Source: Terriglobus albidus
GTDB lineage: Bacteria; Acidobacteriota; Terriglobia; Terriglobales; Acidobacteriaceae
Assembly: GCF_008000815.1 (NCBI RefSeq)
Contig: NZ_CP042806.1
Coordinates: 5,580,001 to 5,644,000 of the forward strand
DNA: 64,000 bases
Direction of reading: 5' to 3'
Both the position numbers and the translations under genes were made by a program. Shown here piece by piece: positions 17,505 to 25,085 of this stretch. Numbering within the stretch: position 1 is the first letter of the stretch; the number at the start of each line of letters is the position of its first letter. The notes under the pieces were generated by a model. That model was not told the DNA's origin and made no database searches. It saw nothing but the letters and a program-made list of their open reading frames with translations.

Positions 17505-17984
17505 TTGACCGCCATGCGGACCTGGGCTGTAGCCTCATTCTTTGCGCTTCTTTCATGCGCTGAAGCTTTCGCGCAGGTCTCTGCAACCTTCTACCTGGAT
17601 AAAGACGTCATCCAGTCAGGACAGAGAGCTATTCTTCACTTCAAAGTGACAAATCTGGGATCGTCTCCCTACATGCTGAACACCACGGGGCTGCCCAATC
17701 AGCCGTTTTGCTCTGGTTATTCCTTCAAGGTCTTGCGTCAGCCCAGTTCCGCCTCCAATCAAAATGGGGCGCTGGCTAATACCTGTGTCATCAATGGACA
17801 ATTCCACCATGTGTCCATTGCTCCCGGCGCCACCTACGTTCAGGACATCGACCTCAGTCTGTATCTCGATCTCCAAGTGCGGGGAGAATACGTCATAGAG
17901 GTATCCCACCGCCCCATACCGTGGTCCGGAGGCGCTCATGATCCAGCGAATGCCAAAGCGGACTTGAGCTTGCGTGTTGAATGA
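17505..17984 (+). CDS. secreted Ig-like-fold protein of unknown function
   Basis: 159 residues (or 156 from the ATG at 17514, MRTWAV) with a Sec signal ending AEAFAQ. The mature part is all beta: FYLDKDVIQSGQRAILHFKVTNLG, then strands ending RGEYVIEVSHRPIPW, which resembles the single Ig-like domain of BsuPI-type or copper-chaperone-like extracellular proteins. Two Cys residues may form a disulfide. It stands 49 bp after the acetyltransferase gene. Function is not assigned. Confidence 0.75.
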   Translation: MTAMRTWAVASFFALLSCAEAFAQVSATFYLDKDVIQSGQRAILHFKVTNLGSSPYMLNTTGLPNQPFCSGYSFKVLRQPSSASNQNGALANTCVINGQFHHVSIAPGATYVQDIDLSLYLDLQVRGEYVIEVSHRPIPWSGGAHDPANAKADLSLRVE

Positions 17985-18144
17985 GATGTGTCGTTGCTTT
18001 AGGCCTGTTAGCAGCAAGAACGGGTCTCCAGCGAACGATACGAGTGCTCAGTAAAATAAAGGCCGGGCCCATGTCCCTAAGGGGACATGGGCCACCCGGT
18101 GCATGGGCAATCTCAAAGATGTCGATCCGCCCGAGCTGGCGGCA

Positions 18145-18510
18145 TCAGTCATTTGCGATGGGCTGCCAAAGCTCGATGCGATTTCCTTCCGGGTCGGTGA
18201 CCCAGCCAAACTTTCCGAAGTCGTAGCTTTCGCGCTTTGGATCGACCGTGACACCTTCGGCGATCAGACGGTCCAGCAATCCATCCAGGTCATCCACCTG
18301 AAGATTGATCATCGCCTTCTGTTCCGGAGGAAAATACGCGCTGTCTTGCTTGAAGAAAGAGAAGACAACCCGCGGGTGTTGCGTCGGAGCTGGAAATCCA
18401 AACGCTCCGTCAGCTTTCACCAGGCCGAGATGCTGCTCGTACCACTGATAGAGAGCCTTCGGATCATTTGCCCGCAAGAATGCTCCGCCAAAGCCGGTAA
18501 TGGAAGCCAT
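18145..18510 (-). CDS. VOC-family (glyoxalase-like) protein
   Basis: 121 residues. Start ATG at 18510 is supported by AGGAGA upstream. It has the paired beta-alpha-beta-beta-beta units of the vicinal oxygen chelate fold: FLRANDPKALYQWYEQHLGL at the N-terminus and DFGKFGWVTDPEGNRIELWQP at the C-terminus, where Glu (IELW) is the usual metal ligand. Substrate is unknown; it may be a dioxygenase, lyase or resistance protein. Isolated gene. Confidence 0.88.
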   Translation of the reverse strand: MASITGFGGAFLRANDPKALYQWYEQHLGLVKADGAFGFPAPTQHPRVVFSFFKQDSAYFPPEQKAMINLQVDDLDGLLDRLIAEGVTVDPKRESYDFGKFGWVTDPEGNRIELWQPIAND

Positions 18511-18604
18511 GTAGTTCTCCTATGAGGAACGCTTGTCCAGAGCTTAAGCCTGGAGGATCACAGTGTATCGGAGAGTTCGAAGGGGTGACTAACAATGGAG
18601 GGGA

Positions 18605-18820
18605 GATTCGAGCGAAGCTCGAACCTGGTGGGAGCAGCGGGGTCCCCGGCCAGCTTTGCTGGCTGGGGTGTTCAGCGGGCTTCAGCCCGCTGACAAGCGA
18701 TAACAGATAGGTTGGGCTTTAGCCCTGGGCCTTCTCTATCTATAAGAAAAAGGCCCAGGGCTAAAGCCCATTTCTTTCTTGGGTCGATGGACCGTGGCCT
18801 GAAGGCCACGGCTCCCACAC
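18605..18820. repeat. three-hairpin GGGCTTTAGCCC repeat (copy B, inverted order)
   Basis: Holds TTCGAGCGAAGCTCGAA, a CCAGCTTTGCTGG palindrome, CAGCGGGCTTCAGCCCGCTG, then a 21-bp perfect stem with arms 18713-18733 and 18750-18770 (TGGGCTTTAGCCCTGGGCC...), then CCGTGGCCTGAAGGCCACGG with closing GCTCCCAC. The order of modules is the reverse of copy A, so this copy is in the opposite orientation. Confidence 0.9.
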
Positions 18821-18838
18821 AGTCCGAGCAAGCCACCG

Positions 18839-19093
18839 TTACGCAATCTCCTCCGCAGGCGTCACTTTAGCAAGATCCTGCTTCAGCAGATAGAACGACA
18901 CGGCCAGCGGCACTACATCCTTCATCAGAAAAGCCACGTTGCCAACCATCGCGGGAAAGCCGCCTGCAGATGGGGCCCAGCCATCGGGCATGAACGGGAT
19001 GATCGTCACCGTCGCGATGAAGGTGAACATCGATCCCAGGGCTTCCAGAATTCCCGCCTTACGGTTCCAGAAGCCGGTGAGCAACAACCCGGA
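18839..19093 (-). pseudogene. C-terminal remnant of a DUF417 (YkgB/RclC-like) membrane protein gene
   Basis: The minus-strand frame encodes GLLLTGFWNRKAGILEALGSMFTFIATVTIIPFMPD...GNVAFLMKDVVPLAVSFYLLK, about 84 residues that look like the last part of a DUF417 inner-membrane protein. Upstream of about 19093 the frame continues only as antisense of the glycosyltransferase gene, so the N-terminal half is missing. A truncated relic, perhaps cut when the neighbouring gene arrived. Confidence 0.6.
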
Positions 19094-19166
19094 TACACAA
19101 CAATTAAAATCAGGCTCTCGCCGAGTCGTCCGGGCTGAGCGACAATGGCTTCGAAAGGGTTTTGTT

Positions 19167-20393
19167 ATGAGCGCACCCACGATCGAACTTTCGATGATCG
19201 TGAAAAACGGCGGAAGCAGTCTGGCGCGGTGTTTACAGAGCGCGCGCTCCATTGTGGATCGCATCATCATCGGCGACACCGGATCTACCGACGACACCGC
19301 TGAGATTGCGAAGAGGTTTGGGGCGACCTGGATGCCCATCCCCTGGAACGAGGACTTCGCCGAGGCCAGGAACCTTGTGCTGCAGCAGGCAACCTGCGAC
19401 TGGATTCTTGTCCTCGACGCCGACGAGATGATGGACCCGGAGGGCGCTGAGCTTCTGAAGAAGCTGGTCGCAAAAACGGAGATGGACGCCTTCGATGTCG
19501 TGCGATGGAACTACGTACGGCAGGCCAACAGTCGGAGCGGCGCGGAAGGAGCATTGGCGAACCCACGTATCCTTCCGGAGTCAGCCCCCTTCCCTGCGTA
19601 TGTCACGACCATCAATACCCGGCTGTTCCGCCGAAATCCTGAGGTCCGTTTCGAACGGCCGGTGCACGAGACCGTTGTCTATCGCGTGCAGGAGCTCGGT
19701 CTCCCAATCGGCCAGGCAACGTTCGTGATTCATCACTTCGGGCTGGTCGACGATGACGAAAGCGTTCGCGATGCCAAGAACGCACTTTATCTGGAGATCA
19801 ACAGACGGCATTTTGAAGCCTATCCAGAGGACAGTAGAACGGCCTATGAACTGGGCTGGGCCTTGCTGGAATTCTCCAAGGACCCGCAGGCAGCCCTGGA
19901 CATGTTGATCCGCGCCGTCCAGCTGGATGAATCCAACATGGATGCCGTCATCCTGGGCGGGGTCTGCCTGCTGCGCATGCAGCGTTATGACGACGCGATC
20001 CAACTACTCTCGCATGCCACAGCGAGGAACGTGACCAGCATCGTCCTGTATGAGACCATCGGAGACGCTCGCCTGCACCTGCAGCAGTACGAGGAAGCCG
20101 CTCACGCCTACAGCACGGCTCGCAGACAGGGTGGAGCAACCGCGCTGATCCTCGCGAAATACGGTGTATGCCTGATTCATCTGGGCAAGACGCAGGAAGG
20201 AATAGAGATTCTGCGTGAGGCTTGCTCGATGGAGCCCAAATATCCAGAGCTACTGGATATCGTGATTGCCGGCGCAGTAACGATGAACGAACTGGCCTTT
20301 GCCGCCGAGATCGCGAAGCAACGCCTGGAGCTCCCAGGAGCGACCGACCTGCATCGCTCGATTGCGGAGTATTTAGAAGTGGAGCAGAAATAG
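19167..20393 (+). CDS. family 2 glycosyltransferase with C-terminal TPR repeats
   Basis: About 408 residues from the ATG at 19167 (MSAPTIELSMIVKNGG). An in-frame upstream ATG at 18939 lies in the DUF417 relic and is not used. GT2 signatures: SMIVKNGGSSLARCLQSAR, IIIGDTGSTDDT, and the DAD motif at 84-86 for metal and nucleotide-sugar binding. Residues about 230-400 are TPR repeats (TAYELGWALLEFSKDPQAALDMLIRA and following). Such SunS/YhdJ-like cytoplasmic transferases glycosylate peptides or envelope glycans; the acceptor is unknown. Confidence 0.9.
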   Translation: MSAPTIELSMIVKNGGSSLARCLQSARSIVDRIIIGDTGSTDDTAEIAKRFGATWMPIPWNEDFAEARNLVLQQATCDWILVLDADEMMDPEGAELLKKLVAKTEMDAFDVVRWNYVRQANSRSGAEGALANPRILPESAPFPAYVTTINTRLFRRNPEVRFERPVHETVVYRVQELGLPIGQATFVIHHFGLVDDDESVRDAKNALYLEINRRHFEAYPEDSRTAYELGWALLEFSKDPQAALDMLIRAVQLDESNMDAVILGGVCLLRMQRYDDAIQLLSHATARNVTSIVLYETIGDARLHLQQYEEAAHAYSTARRQGGATALILAKYGVCLIHLGKTQEGIEILREACSMEPKYPELLDIVIAGAVTMNELAFAAEIAKQRLELPGATDLHRSIAEYLEVEQK

Positions 20394-20394
20394 T

Positions 20395-20790
20395 TCAGCG
20401 TTTTCTCCGGAAGGAGGCGTGCCCCAACGGGATCTCCTTCCCGCTCATGGTTAGCCACATCGACAACTGCAACATGCCAGCTGCTGACAGGCCGACAATC
20501 TCGCGTAAGACGACAACACCCTGCTTACGTCCAATGGCATGGATCGATTGCCCATCAAGGCGATACGAAATCTCATCGACCAGCGGCGATCCTTTGACGG
20601 GATAGAACTCTCCGTCCAGGACAGCATCCACCTCCACAATAAGATCACCGGTTTCGCGCGAAATCTCTTCGCGAATGTGAATTCGCTTGCCCTGAATATC
20701 GATGATTTGCTTCCAGTGCGAAGGTGAGGACGTCAGTTCAGACGCACTTGGGTCAAAGTCCCACGTCCCGGCGAAGAGCTCGATTGACAT
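20395..20790 (-). CDS. small lipocalin-like protein of unknown function
   Basis: 131 residues, no signal peptide. The beginning FAGTWDFDPSASELT and the run of beta strands (IHIREEISRETGDLIVEVDAVLDGEFYPVKGSPLVDEISYRLDG) look like a small lipocalin or DUF-type beta barrel common in acidobacteria. It is convergent with the glycosyltransferase gene, one base apart. The ribosome-binding site is weak (AGGGG). Function not assigned. Confidence 0.7.
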   Translation of the reverse strand: MSIELFAGTWDFDPSASELTSSPSHWKQIIDIQGKRIHIREEISRETGDLIVEVDAVLDGEFYPVKGSPLVDEISYRLDGQSIHAIGRKQGVVVLREIVGLSAAGMLQLSMWLTMSGKEIPLGHASFRRKR

Positions 20791-20956
20791 ACGTTTGCCT
20801 TACCCCTGATCCACTTCAGGTTTTGGGGAAATCCTAAATGGGAGCCTCGCTCTCCACAAACTGCTCTCTTCCGTCTTACCTGCCCGCCTGAGACGCATGG
20901 GCAGCATATCTCACTCTGTCCGCATCTGAAGTTCTACAGAACGGAGGAGGATTGAG

Positions 20957-21202
20957 ATGACCACAGCAGACCGCATCAAGCATGCAATAGCCATTACATT
21001 GATCGGCGACGGAGTGGCTGCTGCCTTGCACCCCACGCACGGTGCACAGTTCTGGAAGAAAGGCCCTGCTGGCTGGCGGCGCAGCATGCGCTGGTGTCAG
21101 CGCCATCCTCACGCGACCCGCATGTTCGCCATCGCGCAGGCGGGTCTGGCAACAATGTGGGTGCTGCATCACGAGCGCGGAGCCAGAAGTCTCTTCGGCT
21201 GA
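20957..21202 (+). CDS. small conserved-looking protein of unknown function
   Basis: 81 residues preceded by a very strong GGAGGAGG ribosome-binding site, which supports it as a real gene. An amphipathic N-terminus (HAIAITLIGDGVAAALHP) is followed by a basic centre (KGPAGWRRSMRWCQRHPHATR) and a short hydrophobic segment (FAIAQAGLATMWVLH). Possibly membrane-associated. No family recognised. Confidence 0.7.
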   Translation: MTTADRIKHAIAITLIGDGVAAALHPTHGAQFWKKGPAGWRRSMRWCQRHPHATRMFAIAQAGLATMWVLHHERGARSLFG

Positions 21203-21206
21203 CTCG

Positions 21207-21758
21207 TTATTGTTCGTATGACAGTGCTTCTATGAGATCCTCCGCTGAAGCTGCCCAAAGTCCGCACAGATCCGCGAAAAGAAAACTGGCTGCGGCCGTG
21301 ATTCCTGCGAGCGGCCACAGCTCGTAGCGTACCTGGATGAAAAGCAGGTCAGGAACCAGATGTGCGAGCAGCAGACGGATGGCATACACCAATCCGATCC
21401 CGCCGATTGTCCCGGCCACCGTAACCAGAATCACTTCCTCCAGCAGCAAAGTATAGATAAGGGTCCAGGACGCGCCCAGGGTCTTCAGAATCGCGAACTG
21501 CTGCGTCCTTTCGCCCACCTGCGAGTACCTGTTGATCGTCATCAGGACCATGCCCACGAGCAGGCCAAGCCACAGCATGGAGGCAAAGGTCACTTTGAGG
21601 ATCTTGTTGATGAGCAGCATCCCTGCCTGATGGGTTTCTCTGAACGTCGCTCCCGCCAAAATCAACATGATCATCACGACAAGCGCGATGCCGAGCGCGT
21701 TCAGGAGCGCCTGCTGGGCATGGCCACGAAGATGTCCCACTACGACTCGATGAATCAT
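21207..21758 (-). CDS. short FtsX/MacB-type permease lacking the periplasmic domain
   Basis: 183 residues. It begins with a single TM (ALGIALVVMIMLILAGATF) like the first TM of a MacB-type permease, then goes directly into the three C-terminal FtsX TMs (MLWLGLLVGMVLMTINRYSQVGERTQQFAILKTLGAS...), ending EDLIEALSYEQ. Typical family members have about 200 more residues between these parts, the periplasmic core. The frame is intact, so it may be a reduced permease or an in-frame deletion relic. No ATPase gene lies nearby. Confidence 0.65.
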   Translation of the reverse strand: MIHRVVVGHLRGHAQQALLNALGIALVVMIMLILAGATFRETHQAGMLLINKILKVTFASMLWLGLLVGMVLMTINRYSQVGERTQQFAILKTLGASWTLIYTLLLEEVILVTVAGTIGGIGLVYAIRLLLAHLVPDLLFIQVRYELWPLAGITAAASFLFADLCGLWAASAEDLIEALSYEQ

Positions 21759-21998
21759 CAGGGGTGCTGGCCCATATGTTCATTCAAATAACAGAACGGC
21801 CGGTTTTTGGGAAGCATTTGTGGTCAATGAGTACGCGCCGATTTGACGTGAATCCAAAAGGACACCTGGATGCAGAGGCGGTTTCCGGTACTCACCACAT
21901 ACTATGGTTAGAACGTGACTGATGGTCCCGAGCAATCCGCCGGCGGACGGCCTGAACGCGGTTTCTCAAGATTCTGTCCTACCCATGGAGAAGTACAA

Positions 21999-23999
21999 AT
22001 GAGACGCGCGCTGTTCTCTTTGCTGCTGGTGTCGCTCTTACTCTGCCTAACCCCTGGTCTCCATGCCCAGACCTTCAACCTGCAAACCGGACGCGAACCC
22101 GTTGCTTCCCTCGATGGCCTCTGGCGTTTTCACACCGGCGACAATCCCGGATGGGCCGACCCTGGTTTCGACGATTCGCAATGGCCTCTGCTCCGCTCCG
22201 ATGAAGAGTGGGGCCAACAGGGTTATAAGAACTATGGCGGATTCGCGTGGTATCGCTTCACCGTCGCGGTGCCCGATGGCAGCAGGAACTGGTCCATCTA
22301 TTTAGGACCGATGGAAACCGGCTATCAGCTTTTCGTTGACGGACGTCTCGCCGGTTCTTTCGGCCCGATCCAAAGTTCCCGAAACTACGCCATCTCAAGC
22401 CGCGTCTTCGACCTATCCCCCGCCGCCGCCTCCGGCCCGCGTACATTTCACATTGCCATCCGCGCCTGGCACGCTCCTAATTGGGCGGGGTTTGCACGGG
22501 GAGGGTTTTACGGCGGCAATTATTTCGGAGACTCCCGATTCATCGCGCAACGTGCGGCGACGGACCGATCGCTTCAGTGGAACGGGTTCGGCAATGAATA
22601 TACCTATGCCGTGCTCAGCACGCTCGTCGGCCTCGTCGTGCTCGTCCTGTTTTTCATCCGTCGCCAGGAACGGGAATATCTGTGGTTCGCGCTGCTTCTA
22701 CTGGCGAACGCGATCGACATTGGATTAGGCATTGGCCGGCTGCTTGCTCTGATCCCATTGCCGGTCTTCGATTTGGTCGATGGCCTCGTGCAAGCGGCTG
22801 CTCTCTTTGCCGCCCTGGCATTTTTCTCCGTCGTGCTGCACGCCTCGCGTTCCAGATCCTGGTGGCTCATCGTTGCCCTGTTGTTCATCAGCCCGCCAAC
22901 GGTCGTCTTTCTTTACGTCTTCAATATCACCCCCGTGGCAATCGCCGGGCTGCTTGGCACGCTGGCGTTGCTCCCTGCCATCGTATGGATTCTCGTAACC
23001 CTGGTTAAGCGTTCACTCCAACGCGATCGCGACGCGCTCATCCTGCTTGCTCCTACCCTTCTCTGGCAGGGATTTCCCTTAATCGACAACATCCTCCTGG
23101 TCACGTGGCAACTGGGCTGGCAGCGTTGGACGGCGCACTGGGTTTTCCCATTGCTCACCAAACCGTTCGTGCTGATGCCTGGTCCGGCCGTCGGCACAAT
23201 CTATATCTTTGCCCTGCTTCTATTCCTGATTCGGCGCTTCTCCCTCGCCCGGCAGGAGGAAACGCGCCTTGCAAGTGAACTCGAGTCTGCCCACAGCATT
23301 CAGCGCACGCTCGTGCCACCCATCTCTGCCTCATGCAGCGGCTATGACCTGAATGGCCTCTCGCTGCCCAGCGAAGAAGTGGGCGGCGATCTGGTGGACG
23401 TCGTCGTGCTCCCCAATCAATCCATCCTTGCCTACGTCGCTGATGTTTCCGGCCACGGGCTCCCGGCCAGCATCCTGATGGGCATGATCAAGACCGCGGT
23501 CCGCACCATCCTGCTCGAATCCTGGGATGACTCCGCCTTCCTCCTCGCCGGTCTCTGCGACCGTCTCAACCGCGCACTTCCTGCGGTGAAGGCGCCGCAC
23601 ATGTACGCGACCCTCTCCGCGATCTATCTTGCACCCGATGGCCGCGTCCGGTACACGCTCGCGGGACACCCATCGATCCTCCACTACCGGGCATCCAGCC
23701 GGACCGTGCAAGAGATCACCTGCCATCAGCTCCCCGTCGGCCTGCTTCCGGTGGACGCATATATCTCCCACTCCCTGCAAATGGAAGAAGGCGATCTTCT
23801 CGCCATTGCCACCGACGGCATTCTTGAAGCGGCCAACACTCAGCAAGAAGAGTTCGGAAGCGACCGCATCGCGGCGCTCCTCACAGAGATGCCCGGTCAG
23901 AACCTCGCAGGCATTCGCGACAGCATCGTCTCCGCCGCAAAGGCCTTTGGCAAACAAGCCGACGATCAGACGATCCTGCTCATCCGCCGCGTTGAATAA
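21999..23999 (+). CDS. membrane-bound SpoIIE-type PP2C phosphatase with jelly-roll and 7TM sensor
   Basis: About 666 residues from the ATG at 21999, chosen for its GGAG site and Sec signal (MRRALFSLLLVSLLLCLTPGLHAQ); the frame is open upstream to 21915. Residues about 30-190 are a galactose-binding-like jelly roll (SLDGLWRFHTGDNPGWADPGFDDSQW). About 200-410 are seven TM helices, as in 7TM-DISM sensors. A linker (ARQEETRLASELESAHSIQRTLVP) leads to the phosphatase with metal-binding Asp in GGDLVDV and ADVSGHGLPAS. It probably dephosphorylates an anti-anti-sigma protein in response to an outside ligand. Confidence 0.9.
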   Translation: MRRALFSLLLVSLLLCLTPGLHAQTFNLQTGREPVASLDGLWRFHTGDNPGWADPGFDDSQWPLLRSDEEWGQQGYKNYGGFAWYRFTVAVPDGSRNWSIYLGPMETGYQLFVDGRLAGSFGPIQSSRNYAISSRVFDLSPAAASGPRTFHIAIRAWHAPNWAGFARGGFYGGNYFGDSRFIAQRAATDRSLQWNGFGNEYTYAVLSTLVGLVVLVLFFIRRQEREYLWFALLLLANAIDIGLGIGRLLALIPLPVFDLVDGLVQAAALFAALAFFSVVLHASRSRSWWLIVALLFISPPTVVFLYVFNITPVAIAGLLGTLALLPAIVWILVTLVKRSLQRDRDALILLAPTLLWQGFPLIDNILLVTWQLGWQRWTAHWVFPLLTKPFVLMPGPAVGTIYIFALLLFLIRRFSLARQEETRLASELESAHSIQRTLVPPISASCSGYDLNGLSLPSEEVGGDLVDVVVLPNQSILAYVADVSGHGLPASILMGMIKTAVRTILLESWDDSAFLLAGLCDRLNRALPAVKAPHMYATLSAIYLAPDGRVRYTLAGHPSILHYRASSRTVQEITCHQLPVGLLPVDAYISHSLQMEEGDLLAIATDGILEAANTQQEEFGSDRIAALLTEMPGQNLAGIRDSIVSAAKAFGKQADDQTILLIRRVE

Positions 24000-24090
24000 A
24001 CTCGCAGCCACGGCTTCGGACAACCTCGGCATCCATCTCACCGGCCATCTGGCTATTGCAACGCAATGGGCGGGATGTTCGGGGTGAGCT

Positions 24091-24294
24091 ATTCGAGCGG
24101 AGCTCGAAACCAGTGGGAGCCGTGGGCTTCAGCCCACGGTCTATCGGTTCAATATAAAAATGGGCTTTAGCCCTGGGCCTTCTCTGCCCGTCAGGAGAAA
24201 ACCCAGGGCTAAAGCCCATTTACTTTTATATGCTGTTATCAGCGGGCTGGAGCCCGCTGAACACCCCAGCCAGCAAAGCTGGCCGGGGACCCAT
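24091..24294. repeat. three-hairpin GGGCTTTAGCCC repeat (copy C)
   Basis: Same orientation as copy A: TTCGAGCGGAGCTCGAA, GTGGGAGC, CCGTGGGCTTCAGCCCACGG, then an 18-bp perfect stem with arms 24160-24177 and 24202-24219 (ATGGGCTTTAGCCCTGGG) that extends through flanking A/T pairs, then CAGCGGGCTGGAGCCCGCTG and CCAGCCAGCAAAGCTGGCCGG. The rest of 24000-24463 holds nothing recognisable. Confidence 0.9.
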
Positions 24295-24463
24295 GGGATT
24301 ATCAATGCACCTCACCGCGGTTGGCACGGCGGAACGCCAATCGATCGTGATTATCCTGCATCAGTCATCACAGATCCCGACCACATGGTCCATGAGTGGA
24401 CACCAAAGGGTCTTTGCCAAGCACGCAAGTAAGCGAAGACAAGTCTCGAGTAGCGCCAAAAAC

Positions 24464-25048
24464 TCATTCGGCTTGGAGCGTCGTGATTGGATCAAGGCGA
24501 AGGCGGCGCATTCGCTGAACGTGCAGCTTTTGGCGGCGAAGATGGTGCTCGCAGGTGGAGTCAATCCTCTGGAGATGCCTAGCCTGATCCAAAGCTAACG
24601 GTTATCATGATGATCCACCATGATCTACCGTCGTATCTTCTTTGTCTCTCTTGCGGCCTTTATCGTAACCACCGTTGGCTGCTTGGGATTCGTGTATATC
24701 TCGTTCAGGTACTTCACCTATCAGGGCAACGGGATGGATTGGATTTATACCGCTGGAGGTTTTGCAGTCTTAATTTGGATGGCAAGTGCATTTTGCACTG
24801 TTCTGGCAGCCGTCATGATGGCGACACGCCGTAGAGCAGACCGGGACATGAGGTGAGAGACGATGAGCGCGCCAACTACACCCAGTCCAGTACCGGCGGC
24901 AGTCAGGCCGGCGCCCCGGCGCAAGACAATCCTGAGGATGTTGCCTCTTTGAACTCCCCATGCGAGGCGAATGGCGATCTCTCGTCTCTGTTCATTCACG
25001 ACATACGAAATCGTCCCGTAGAAGCCCTGCGAGCAGCAAGCAGAGGCA
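24464..25048 (-). pseudogene. decayed ADOP-type ABC permease, C-terminal pieces
   Basis: Two pieces match the end of the intact permease at 41947-44670. Positions 24464-24500 encode RLDPITTLQAE and stop, the canonical C-terminus. Positions about 24822-25048 encode FYGTISYVVNEQRREIAIRLAWGVQRGNILRIVLRRGAGLTAAGTGLGVVGALIVSHLMS. Between them are about 320 bp where the intact gene has only about 85 bp, so foreign or rearranged DNA has been inserted. The first 800 or so codons are missing. Confidence 0.75.
24620..24856 (+). CDS. small two-TM protein inside the permease relic (doubtful)
   Basis: 78 codons: MIYRRIFFVSLAAFIVTTVGCLGFVYI, then a second hydrophobic segment GGFAVLIWMASAFCTVLAAVMMATRRR. 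The membrane-protein pattern is convincing, but the last 10 or so codons are antisense permease relic and the ribosome-binding site is poor. It occupies most of the extra DNA that interrupts the ADOP relic. Either a small transferred membrane-protein gene or chance. Confidence 0.4.
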   Translation: MIYRRIFFVSLAAFIVTTVGCLGFVYISFRYFTYQGNGMDWIYTAGGFAVLIWMASAFCTVLAAVMMATRRRADRDMR

Positions 25049-25085
25049 TCCAAAATCAGGACACCTCCGCTTAGCATGCCAGGGT

